DNA of 64,000 bases from Acanthochromis polyacanthus (lineage: Eukaryota; Chordata; Actinopteri; Pomacentridae). The stretch spans positions 41,049,082 to 41,113,081 of the forward strand of contig NC_067122.1 in assembly GCF_021347895.1 (NCBI RefSeq), written 5' to 3'. The translations under genes and the position numbers were made by a program. Below the pieces are notes generated by a model, which worked only from the letters and a program-made list of their open reading frames with translations, had not been told where the DNA came from and searched no databases. Of the stretch, positions 54,958 to 64,000 are shown piece by piece. How positions within the stretch are numbered: position 1 is the stretch's first letter; each line of letters opens with the position of its first letter.

Positions 54958-55545
54958 CAGGAATGGTGGAGTTATGTGATGATCAGCGTCTGTTTGTTTG
55001 TCTGTCTGTCTGTCAGCAACATTACTCAAAAACAGACCAACGGATTTGGATGAAATTTTCAGGGAAGATCAGAAATGACACAAGGACCAAATGATTTGAT
55101 TTTGGCAGTGATGCGGCTTATAGTCTGGATCCCCATATTTGGTAAAGATTTCAGTATCATTGTGAGATAGCAGTACATCTTGACTGTAACTATGACAACA
55201 AGTGGACACTACATCAGCTGACGATCATGATTACGATCCTACTACAAATCGACGACTGTCGACTTATCCGTCGGAAATCATACAAGGAAAAACTGATTAA
55301 ATTATGGAGGTGTTTTTGAGTCAGTCCCATCGATTCCCGCTGCTCACTACATATTTAGGTCACATGAGTTGGTATTCATACATAACACAAACATGCATAA
55401 CACACACCTGTGCGCAGTGCAAGGTCATTTTGTTTGTGGGTACATCTATATTAAATTGACGCATTCTACGGTGCCATGATTTCTGTCTCAAATTTTCGGA
55501 AATGATACGACTGAGCAGCCTTGGCGGAGTACTGCACTCTCTGAG
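54958..55545 (+). repeat. Dispersed repeat R1, copy B (longest)
   Basis: Same family as 3226-3690. It starts 'ggaatggtggagttatgtgatgatcagcgt' and ends near 'ttggcggagtactgcactctctgagtgctt'. It keeps about 90 bp ('aaatgatttgattttggcagtgatgcggctt...') that copy A lacks. A TCTG microsatellite lies at about 54993-55014. Confidence 0.8.
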
Positions 55546-57667
55546 TGCTTTTCTTGTTTGTTTCTTTGATCTACTTAACTGTTATCGAACCATGTAATTT
55601 TCACCTCAAAATGTCTGTAAGTCATTGAATTTCAATAATTATATCAAATTTTAGAATAAACAGTGTGATTGTATGTGATTTGACAGATTTCATATTCTGT
55701 ATTATAAGTGCATGTGCAAGCAGAAATAATGCATCATTTCAAGCTTCTGTAAATATTACTGTAGTGTAAATATGGATTCTTTTTTAAAAAGATGTCTAGT
55801 TTCTACTTCATTTTCCATCATTTTAATGTTCTTGGGATGTTATATTTCAAGAGCAACTTGCTGCGAGTTGCATTTGAAACAAAACTTATTTATGTAAATG
55901 CCATTTTTTTCAGTTTTGGTCCTCTGCACTATCAGAAGCCTTGTGAGAGTAATCAAAGTGTGATTTATTACTGCAGAAATTTGGTTACAAATATGCATTA
56001 ACCCCACAGTTTTTCTGGAGAGACAAAGAGTTCCCTTATTAAATGCCTGCTTAAAAGACATGTTATGACAGCTACCAGAGCTCTCCTCAATGTCATTTTT
56101 AAAAATATAATGTAGGAATCTTGATAATATGCAAAAAGTAGGAGGAATGAGTATGTCACACTGATCATTTTGACCAGTTAAGACAGATGCATAGGTACAG
56201 TACTTTCCAGGTAGCATAGGCAGGGAGAACATGCTGTATATAAACCCAGTCTACATAATCAAACTAAAATATCCAGTAATCATTCATTCTGATGACAGTC
56301 GCCTCATTATTGGGAGCCTGCTGACAGAGATCAAAGACTGTCTCCACACTCCACATTACTTCTACCTAAGATCTAGCTCTTTAGCTTATCCAGTAAAGTC
56401 TGCAGACATGAGGAGAGGGACATCAAGGAAAATATTCAGCCAGAATCACCTCAGTTAGGAAAAGTCACTTAAGTTTTCAGCGCTCTGCTGCAGGTTTCGT
56501 CTCCGCTCTCTTTTTTTTTATGGATGGTTTGGTTCTGGTGGAAAGCTCTCTAAATATAAATGGTGCCAGAGATGGGTTTTGTACCTTGTGCATGCTGTAT
56601 GTTTAATGAGGTCGAGACTGAGGACTGTGTCAGAGAGGAGGTTTATAGTGATGAGTCATGGGAAAGCCCTCGGTGTAGGGGTGATGTCAAAGAAGAATCT
56701 GGGGCCACGGCTCTCAATATGAACCTTCTTCTAGACCTTTTTTTTATTTAGCAGCAGGAGGTTCATAGAAATAAAGAAGGGCTGTGTGAACGCTCCCTTT
56801 ATGCAGCTGGTAGAACGACACAAATCCCATATTGGATCATCCTGCCTACAATATAGAACTTATACAGTGAAGCACAGGTGGAGTCAGTGGGAAGCTGGAC
56901 ATTTTCTCTACAATGAAACCAGAAACAGTCAAGGAACAGAAGGGTGGATCATAGGTTGTGATCAGTTCAACACAAGTATAATTAATCACTCAACATTTGT
57001 TTTATTCATGGCTCCACTGGGTAACCTTCGCTTTTAGCTGTTGAGTTTCCAGAAAGTCACACATGTAAACAAACCGGCATGCAGGGTGGTCAGGTCAACC
57101 AGCAAGTATTCCGAGATGAAGATCTTTGATGCAATTAGTTAAATGGCTCTTCCAGGTGGCTAATTTCCTTGTTTACTTTCAGGTAGACTCAAAAACAAAC
57201 ATTTAAAGTGATTTGTGTAAAAATCATGTTTTCAGGGAAGCTGCAGGGAGCTGAAGCTCGTCACTCCAGTATTCACAGCCTTCATTCTGTTTCCCTGAAT
57301 TTCTAAATTGTAGGAGGAGAGTGCATACCAGAGTGAGGATGGCTGCATTAAGATGTAAAATGATCCCAAAAATTCAAGAAAAATAATGGATAAAGTAAAA
57401 CCTAAGAGCAAAGTCTGGAACAAATATGTAGCAGAAAGTTTACTTCTGCATTCTGTGCTGTTAGTGAGCCCTATCTGTTAGTGAAACATGGCTACTACGA
57501 CATACTTGCATGACTAAAGTGGATGGACCTTTATTGCACATCATTTTTGCTGTATCACATTTGGCAGAGTTTAGTATCATTAAAAAGTCTTTACTGACTT
57601 ACTGCCACAAAACTGTAATTCACTGTCTACAGTTGCCTAATCAACATTCCAAATTTTAAGTCCATTT
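55546..57667. other. Unassigned 2.1 kb, no gene seen
   Basis: Several frames of 60-130 codons occur on both strands (for example 55840-56232 minus, 56560-56751 plus). None shows a known domain, a signal peptide or splice-site support that I can defend. Confidence 0.4.
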
Positions 57668-58085
57668 TTGTTGGGTAATGTTTCAGATCTCCCTCGGGCA
57701 GACGGTACAAAGTCCCCAACTGCAGACTCAACCATTTTAAGAACTCATTTGTTCCCACCTCCATCAAACTCCTAGACAATGCTGCTTAGGCCGAAGATTG
57801 TGCAATTATTTTTATTTTTAATTTTTTATAGCGTATGTTTGTGTCATGTGTGACCTTCGAGACATGTACAATACTGTTTTTTAAAAAAAAATTTATGTGT
57901 TTTATGTGCAATACTGCTTTTATGTGTTTTATGCACAATATTGTTTTTTTTATGTGTCTTATGTGCAATATTGTTTTTATGTGTTTTTTGTGCAATACTG
58001 GTAGCACAGCTCTGAGTCCAAGACAAATTTCCCCAAGTGGGACAATAAAGTATATTGAATTGAATTGAATTGAATTGAATTGAAC
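57668..58085 (+). repeat. LINE 3' end with TTGAA tail
   Basis: The start ('gatctccctcgggcagacggtacaaagtccccaac') resembles the last codons of a LINE reverse transcriptase. The 3' region contains a stretch where 'tgtgcaatactg/tatgtgtttta' repeats at least four times (57850-57985). It ends 'aatttccccaagtgggacaataaagtatattgaattgaattgaa', i.e. an AATAAAG signal plus a TTGAA array. Confidence 0.7.
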
Positions 58086-59345
58086 TGTGGCCTGCTCACA
58101 GGAGCAGACTGAATATATTAAACTCTACTGCGTGTCTCTTACCCATAGAGTTCAAGGTTGCTCAGTTTGACCTTAAAGTTGTGGAGATGTTGCTGATTGA
58201 AGAGACTGAAGTGTACACAGTTAATGACTTAAAACACCTTAGATTTCTCTCGTGGCTTGTTCCAGGGACCAAGGCACTCAGGTCTGGAACTACTGGCTTA
58301 AAGAATTACCCTCTTCAACACCCACGTCATGTCAAATCATCTTTAGTCTTCAAAAGTTTGTATTTCACCCCATTGTGGATGCAGTCAGTTTGTATTTTGG
58401 CAGTTATGGTGTAGCACACTGATGAACCAGAAAGAAACAGTTCATAAAGGCTCCACAGGCCACTTACAATATGTCAACTCTGTATGTAATCTTTGTGCCT
58501 CTAAGCTTCCTTCTTTGTCGTCAAGGCACTTTGAAAATCATGGTTCTGCAGTTTGCTATGGCTGGAAGTTTCCCAACATCTCTCAGCTCTGTCCACACCC
58601 AGCATCACTTATCACAAATGGATGTTGTCGATTTTAGGGGACTATGTTGTGAAATAGCTGTATTGTAGAAATATGCAAAGCAAATTGGAGCACAGTTAGG
58701 TTTGTGCTTTTAATGTTTCATTTGCATTGTGGAAATTGATGCTATACAGGCTTTAACTCAGTATTAGATGCAGTGTTCAACAAATGAACAGGAATATTTT
58801 ACTCGAGTTGGAAACAGCTACACTTGTTACTGCCGTTGCAGCAAAACCTCTGCAAATAAAAAGCCAGGAAGAGTACTTGATCAAACCACCTGTTAAACAA
58901 GCACAAGCACAAACACCACCATCCACCACCCCGTGTGCTTGTTCGACTAATGGGGAATTGCTATGAACAAGCTGAGACCAAAGCTGCCTCCATGAAACTG
59001 AACAGCTAGCTTAGCTTGCCTTGTGACTTTAAACTCGGTCCACTGGCTCCTCCTATAATGATAATGGTGTTGCTGTTGCAGCACCAGTGACATTATTTAG
59101 TAATATTTATAATCTAAACCTATTCAAATCCTGTTCTAAATTATTTTTTCAAGTAAAGATGGTAAATTATTCATTTTGCAATGAAAAAGCAGACAGTTTG
59201 AATAAATGGCCAAACAAGAAAAGTATGAATAAGATTATGAAACACATTTTAATAGCCAAATCATTGCTGCACCCCGACTAGAGCAAAATTTACACATGAA
59301 AAAATGTTTTGAATATATTTTCATACCAAAAGCCTAAACTAAAAC
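58086..59345. other. Unassigned sequence
   Basis: No supported gene. Frames of 60-77 codons lack recognisable domains. Confidence 0.4.
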
Positions 59346-59720
59346 CCATGGTGAGGCTGCATTTGGCCACTATGGCCGCTGCCTGTGGAACAGTCTGCTG
59401 GAGAACCTCAGGAATGAAGAGATGTTTTTAAAAGGTTAAAGATACACCTTTTTAATCAGCCTTTTAACTGACCTCTTGAATTCTTCTTATGTCCTTATCA
59501 TTATTTATTTATAATCTCTTACTCTCTTTACTCTTCAGTTTTTACACTTTTATTTTAACTTATACTTTAAAGTTTTAGTTTTTTAACTCCAGTGTTTCCT
59601 CAGGGGGGGTCCTCCACACTGGGGACGGTATCCGGTCTGCTGCTGGGGGTGCTGTCCACAGGTCTCTTCAGCCCGGCTGGCCTCGGTGTGGGGGTCCCCC
59701 TGTCTGTCGGGGTCTGGGGG
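59346..59720 (+). repeat. L2-type LINE 3' fragment
   Basis: 'tatggccgctgcctgtggaacagtctgctggagaacctcaggaatgaagag' translates as YGRCLWNSLLENLRNEEMFL, the conserved LWNSLP-type C-terminus of L2 reverse transcriptases. It is followed by a LINE-like 3' region that includes a G-rich stretch (59600-59720). Truncated on the 5' side. Confidence 0.6.
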
Positions 59721-59839
59721 GGTCCCTTGTTGTTTAGATTGTTCTTCTAAGTCGAGTCCACCGTCTTCCTTCATAGCTATTTATGTTTTAGCCGCGTGCC
59801 AGTGTTTCCAACTCCTCAGTAAGGAAAGTCGCTATAGAG

Positions 59840-59981
59840 CTCCGGGAGATGACGTCACACAATCCCGGCATGCAACAGTTGAAATCAAAACACCGCCATA
59901 TTGGCAGGAAGGCGCGCTGTTTAAACTACTGCCAGCTAACTCCTAAACGTTCTTCAGCGTCGACATCAGAGAGTCCACCAT
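59840..59981 (+). promoter_or_regulatory. CRE- and YY1-like promoter upstream of the THAP exon
   Basis: TGACGTCA (59850-59857) is a perfect CRE. CCGCCATATTGGCAGGAA (59893-59910) resembles a YY1 site. The region is CpG-rich and has no TATA box. The minus-strand gene start at 61038 has a near-identical block (GCCGCCATGTTGGCAGGAA, 61070-61052) with a CRE-like TGACGTCC upstream of it. Confidence 0.5.
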
Positions 59982-60186
59982 ATGGTGGACAGTTGTTGCG
60001 CCCCGGGATGCCAGAACAGCCGAGGACGAGCAAAGGGGAGAGCATTTTATCGGATTCCCAAAGATCCTGAAAGACGAAAGAGGTGGATCACTGCCATAAA
60101 ACGCGCAAGAAGCGAGCAGAAGAAAACGGAGCGGTGGGAACCCACAGGCAACGGATTCCACTTATGTAGCGACCACTTTGTATCAG
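59982..60186 (+). CDS. THAP-domain exon (DNA-binding zinc finger), first exon
   Basis: From the ATG at 59982 the frame gives MVDSCCAPGCQNSRGRAKGR, then AFYRIPKDPERRKRWITAIK and WEPTGNGFHLCSDHFVSG. All THAP hallmarks are present: C-x4-C near the N-terminus, the invariant Pro in RIPKDP, Trp in RRKRW, and the second zinc pair in CSDHF. The exon ends at a plausible donor, CAG/GTACAG, at 60186/60187, in the place where THAP exons commonly end. No downstream exon is recognised before the convergent minus-strand gene, so the product is unknown. THAP proteins are zinc-dependent sequence-specific DNA binders; some are transposase-derived. This is the best-preserved protein-coding exon in the right part of the window. 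Confidence 0.75.
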
Positions 60187-60289
60187 GTACAGAATCCGTT
60201 TCCTAAGCTTTATATCTGATCGGGTAATTTCTCTTACCCCTCAAGGCTTTTATACGCTGTTCCGCTTCAGTTGTGCTTCAGTGTCCCGC

Positions 60290-60430
60290 CCGCGGTACAC
60301 TTTGAGATCTGCATAAGCAATTTGCTAAATGTCTGAAACGCGATTATACAAACACTATACGCCGATGGAAAGCTTAGATTCTCATGAATCCGCCGGTATA
60401 AACCACTTTCAGATGTGATTACCACAGCGG
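60290..60430. repeat. Segment shared with the MITE core at 28293-28445
   Basis: 'tatacgccgatgg' (with 'cagcttagat' or 'aagcttagat') and 'catgaatccgccggtataaaccactttcagatgtgattaccacagcg' are nearly identical at both places. The match fades to the left near 'cggtacactt'. It stops sharply at 60428, exactly where the MITE's right inverted repeat begins at 28446. Confidence 0.9.
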
Positions 60431-60784
60431 GTAATATGAACACATTTGTCCGACAAACAACGAATATCCATCCATCCGTTCTCTTTTCACGGCTTCAACG
60501 TACACAGCGCGACTCACATTTCCGGGTTCATTATTACACACAGATGAAAATATTCCACAAAAAACGGCCATAATCCAATCTTGGACATCCAGACGAAACA
60601 AGCCAGTAAAATATTTTTTCCAAAACATGTCTTGAAGTCGGCATATTATCCACGAATACGTCGTTTTCAAGGAAATGCACCTCGTGATGCGCGTCCAATA
60701 TTCCCTGTATTTCTCGTCATATTTTTATTTACAAATAGAATATTAGCGATTTTTTTTTGTACTGAAAATGGCTGGAATTGACTG

Positions 60785-61038
60785 CAGCTTAAAGGGTTAA
60801 GAGATTCACCGGAGTAGGATGAAGGAAAATTTATCAGGTAATTGTAGATGTCAGGGTACCGCAGGTCCGGTAAAAGGTCCGCTCCGACCGTCTCAAGATT
60901 CTTAAATAAGATACCGGGGGCATGATATGGATCGGATATGTTTAGTTTGTCCAGTTTGTTTGTATATTTTATAATATCGTCTGATTTAAAATGAAAAGTA
61001 AACTCAGACGGCGTAAATTTTCCACCAGCGCCATTCAT
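60785..61038 (-). CDS. N-terminal exon of an unnamed conserved teleost protein
   Basis: The ATG at 61038 (minus) opens MNGAGGKFTPSEFTFHFKSD, followed by IIKYTNKLDKLNISDPYHAP and LRYPDIYNYLINFPSSYSGE. I remember very similar N-termini (DKLNxxDPYxxP, YPDIYNYLxNFPSxYxGE) in large multi-copy fish proteins that also have SWIM- and YqaJ-like domains, but this cannot be checked here. The conserved text ends at about SYSGESL; a GTGAAT (60797-60792) could be the donor. Further downstream the frame stays open for about 35 codons but no longer looks conserved. The gene faces the THAP gene, 600 bp away. The function is unknown; family proteins may derive from a mobile element. Confidence 0.55.
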
Positions 61039-61049
61039 TTTGAAGCGGA

Positions 61050-61110
61050 GTTTCCTGCCAACATGGCGGCGTAAACAAACGGAGTCACGTGACGTCCAGA
61101 GCTCAATTGG
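61050..61110 (-). promoter_or_regulatory. CRE/E-box and YY1-like promoter of the minus-strand gene
   Basis: On the minus strand GGACGTCACGTGACTCCG (about 61097-61080) contains overlapping CRE-like and E-box (CACGTG) motifs, followed by GCCGCCATGTTGGCAGGAA (61070-61052), 14 bp before the start codon. It mirrors the block upstream of the THAP exon. Confidence 0.5.
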
Positions 61111-61690
61111 CTGTCCTAAAAGTGGCTAGAAGTCACTAAATGACTTCTAATTTGCATATTTCCCAGTTTGCATGTAATTGTAATCAACGTTGTAGGAGAG
61201 AGGAACAACGTTGTGCACTGCAAATTTGAAATTGCAAATTCAACACCCTCAGAAATAAAATTAACATTTTTCCAGTGTTTATATGGGAATCACTGAGAAA
61301 GTGTTAAATTAACACTTTCCAAAGTGTTAACATTATAACACTATACTAGTGCTACTTAAACTCTTACAGTGTAAAATATTAACACCACAAAAACTGGAAA
61401 GAACACGTAGTTGGAGTTGAAAGTTCACTTAATAGAGACAATCATGGAGGAACTGGTCACCACTTCACTGGTGATCAGATAACACTTGGTGGTGTCCAGT
61501 CTTACTTAAAATTGACACTTGAGTGTTAAATATGCTAATGATACAAGATACATTTTCCACTGAGATGAACACTCTTAGAATTATAATTCTAATGTGTGTT
61601 AGCATCCTGTGTTTGTTTTCTGATTCCCAGCAGAAATAATAATAAAAAAAAAATAGAAGAAAAACAAAGGCTGTGACTTTGGGATTGTGC
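61111..61690. repeat. AACAC-rich sequence, probably a dispersed repeat
   Basis: Words such as 'gtgttaa', 'ttaacactt' and 'aacacta' recur in both orientations between 61255 and 61580 (for example AAAGTGTTAAATTAACACTTT, a palindrome, near 61299). Likely a decayed non-autonomous element; the family is not assigned. Confidence 0.4.
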
Positions 61691-62300
61691 CAGAGATGGG
61701 GACTTCAGACTTGATGACTTTGACTCGAGTCAACTCGAGTCGCTGCTTTAATGACTTGTGACTTGACTTGAAAAAAAATAAAATACTTGCGACTTGACTT
61801 GGACTTGGAAGTTAAAGACTCCGGACTTGACTTGACTTGAGACACGATGACTTGAGTGTTATTATTCACATCATGTTATCATTTTGAATGACGTTGTTGA
61901 TATGTAAAATGCCGGATAGTCGAACATAGGCTTTTAATTTGAAATCGGCTTGCCGTATCAATCATCCCCCCTCTCTCTACGTTGGCTACCTTAGTAGGCC
62001 TCCACGGCAGCGCCCACCGTGGGATATCAACGTGTCAGCCATACCCAAGGTAATCACCTTCGAGTATCAGTGTTTCTATCAGGACGGGAAACGACGAACA
62101 GCAGTTTGCAAGACGTGCAATGTGAAAATCACTGACAGTCAGACGACAACGTCAAATTTCGTCCGACATTTGAAGACCCATTCAGCCCAGTAAGTGCTTG
62201 TCAATTTGTTTTTAATATCAGAGCCTGTTTACATTGTCTGGTTAGTTAGCATTTTAGCTAATGTTAGCTTAATATAACAGTAAGGAGTGGGGGGATTAGC
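61691..62300 (+). mobile_element. Left end of a hAT transposon with a BED-finger exon
   Basis: CAGAGATGGGGACTTCAGAC at 61691, followed by a run of 'gacttgactt' words (61720-61860), is the subterminal pattern of a hAT family common in fish (from memory). An exon with a BED finger follows. No matching right end (GTCCCCATCTCTG) occurs before 64000, so the element continues beyond the window or is truncated. Confidence 0.65.
61939..62189 (+). CDS. BED zinc-finger exon of a hAT-type transposase
   Basis: The frame contains KVITFEYQCFYQDGKRRTAV and CKTCNVKITDSQTTTSNFVRH, ending LKTHSAQ. C-x2-C then H-x4-H is the zinc-binding pattern of BED fingers, which bind DNA in hAT transposases and ZBED proteins. 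The exon ends at a strong donor (CCCA/GTAAGT, 62189/62190). The true start is unclear; the domain itself begins near 62050. No catalytic exon is seen downstream in this window. Confidence 0.7.
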
Positions 62301-63539
62301 TGCTGCTTTGGGTAAAGTGTGCTGTTACACAATCAATAATACTTAAAAAAAAATGTATTCTCTTTGTAACCCTTTAACCAATCCTGGAATGATACAGGTC
62401 TAACTACTGCCTAGGTTCGGAAGGAGCAAGGTTGAATGTAATGACCACACCAGTAACAACAGTTTGCAGTATTTTACTATGCACTTTTAAATTGCAACAG
62501 GAAATACAAAATGATTTAAGAAAAATAAAAAAGAGGGCCCTTAAAACAAAATAAATTGTCTGTGTGTTTCTTTTATCTGCTCAACGCTTGGAAATATTGT
62601 CTTAGTCACAAGTCAGCACAGATCAATTTCACATTTAATCTGTGAGTCCAAAGTCAAGAGATCTGAGTATCGAAGTGCACTTCCGTTCACAGTGATCTGA
62701 GACCTGTATGATCCAATGTGCTTCACGATCCTACCATACAGCAGAAGGTTGGATCTGCTGTTTCAGCAGAACACAAACGCTGGTCCTAAATATCAACTGG
62801 GTGGCTCGCCATCCAATGAATCCACTGGAACACAGATCCTCTTTTTTCAGCATACAGAAAAGACCTGACCTGCATTTGAAGAAACACAGGCCTATAATCT
62901 CTGTAGTTCTCTAAGTCTTGTTGTACAACATATCAAAAATCACGACACAAAATTGTTTACTTAAGAAGTATAAACATTCATCAATTGTAACAGTACAAAT
63001 TAACAAAAAAATATAATGTTAAGACTGTTTTTAGTGTATTAGTAATATGGATAACATATCACTTCTTCATCTTCAGCTTAACAGTCCCACTGTTTGTGTA
63101 CTATCATGTTTTGTGAATGTTGTTCAATAGAACTTAAAATAAGACAGTGTTTCTTAGCACAGAAACATATTGTAAAATGATTAACACTTCCACAAAATAA
63201 ATTATTTTGAATAAAATAGCTTTTTTTTCTCAATATATTCTTCAAAAATAATTATTCAGATGTCACACAATGTAACATGTGACTACACAATGTATTTGCA
63301 ACTTGGAATGCTAATACACTCATAACAAGATGTTTTACACCTTAAATAAACACTCAGAAATTAAGCAACATACTTCAAATACATTTTCCCCAGCATATTT
63401 ATGGACAACATCAGTAAATTGAATATCAACAGCCATCTCACCTATTCCCATGTGCGTCACTAGAGTGAAGTAGAGGTTCAGACTCCCCACAAGAGAGAGA
63501 GCAGTATGCCTGTATAACAGCATAGGCAGTTAGCATTAG
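62301..63539. other. Unassigned AT-rich sequence
   Basis: About 1.2 kb without a supported gene. It would be intron of the hAT element if that element is complete beyond the window. Confidence 0.4.
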
Positions 63540-64000
63540 ATAATGTAGAGCTAGCAGCATTAGCGAGCAGCTAATGACGGAGAATTTCACCTTACCGGAG
63601 CAACGTTTCGTTCAGCTTCTTAAGCTGCCATCACCGACACAACCCCTCCCGCGTGGAATAGTGTGTGCCTCAATAGTGTGGCCTTATAACTTCGCTAACA
63701 AAGGCTATTTCGATTTCTACTCTTCACTGCAAGCGTGGCTCCCCTCTGGCAACCCAAGACGGAAAAGACAGAGAAAACGCTATGGCCTCCTAAACATAGA
63801 CATATATACGTAGACGCCTCATTGACTGCGGCTGCCCACTCGAGCGATGTGCCTGCAGCGCCGCCATCTTGGACCGGGGCCAGCCGAGGCAGCGGTGCAT
63901 AGAAATCTATGGAGGAGAGAGGTACTGCTGAATCTAAAAGTGGAATTATTCGCCGAATTTTGGACCGATTGCCAAACTGTTTGATTTTTAGAAACGTCAC
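63540..64000 (-). repeat. Probable dispersed repeat with a gene-like start region, minus strand
   Basis: On the minus strand 'tccaagatggcggcgctgcag' and 'gtctacgtatatatgtctatg' are phrases I recall from a widespread teleost repeat. Frames on both strands (63574-63813 plus, 63695-64000 minus) overlap and are not supported by domains. The window ends inside it. Confidence 0.4.

Noticed and set aside
63574..63813. 80-codon plus-strand frame as a host gene first exon
   Set aside because: No domain, it overlaps a larger frame on the other strand, and it lies in sequence that resembles a dispersed repeat.

Overview
The window looks like nuclear DNA from a teleost fish, most likely a spiny-rayed (percomorph) species. 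The evidence is the repeat content: tRNA-derived SINEs with a body ending in a 'tatatagcgctt'-type tail, L2-type LINEs with TTGAA-repeat tails, Tc1, hAT, Penelope-like and BEL/Pao elements, and solo LTRs. There is no bacterial-style gene density, operon or ribosome binding site. I cannot name the species. I found no convincing multi-exon host gene. Nearly everything that can be recognised is a transposable element or a gene fragment carried by one, and many elements sit inside others.

Region 1 (1-13 kb) has a broken THAP-domain fragment at the left edge and a tRNA-derived SINE. It then has an 821-bp fold-back element with a perfect 9-bp target duplication, and two related solo LTRs in opposite orientations, each with a perfect 5-bp duplication. 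A ~2-kb dispersed repeat (7.2-9.2 kb) has an inverted partner at 35.2-37.3 kb. A hAT-type non-autonomous element and a SINE inside a LINE-derived repeat follow.

Region 2 (13-24 kb) is a clear nest. A Tc1-like transposon (13076-22496) is split by a 7.8-kb hAT element with a perfect 8-bp duplication (CTTATTTC). On its minus strand the hAT carries a BED-finger hAT transposase with one intron and frameshifts. It also carries a second minus-strand multi-exon gene whose last exon has been duplicated, plus an L1-like fragment. Further Tc1-type remnants follow.

Region 3 (24-37 kb) is mostly unrecognised AT-rich sequence with small DNA-transposon derivatives and one L2-type LINE (29.4-32.0 kb, minus) that keeps a nearly complete reverse transcriptase with a single visible nonsense codon.

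Region 4 (37-52 kb) is a second nest. A Penelope-like element (PLE) encodes an SGNH-hydrolase-like ORF1, then a reverse transcriptase ORF whose ATG lies five bases after the ORF1 stop, then a GIY-YIG endonuclease. It was invaded by an L2-type LINE (which has its own SGNH ORF1) and by a hAT MITE. It abuts a BEL/Pao retrotransposon that is interrupted by a probable solo LTR. A second, 5'-truncated PLE copy follows a degenerate telomere-like CCCTAA tract.

Region 5 (52-64 kb) holds a MITE with ~190-bp terminal inverted repeats and a tRNA-like core. It also has a convergent pair of candidate gene starts (a clean THAP exon on plus, and a conserved unnamed domain on minus) with near-identical promoter motifs, and the left end of another hAT element with a BED-finger exon. 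The 28-kb MITE contains ~150 bp that match the interval between these two gene starts.
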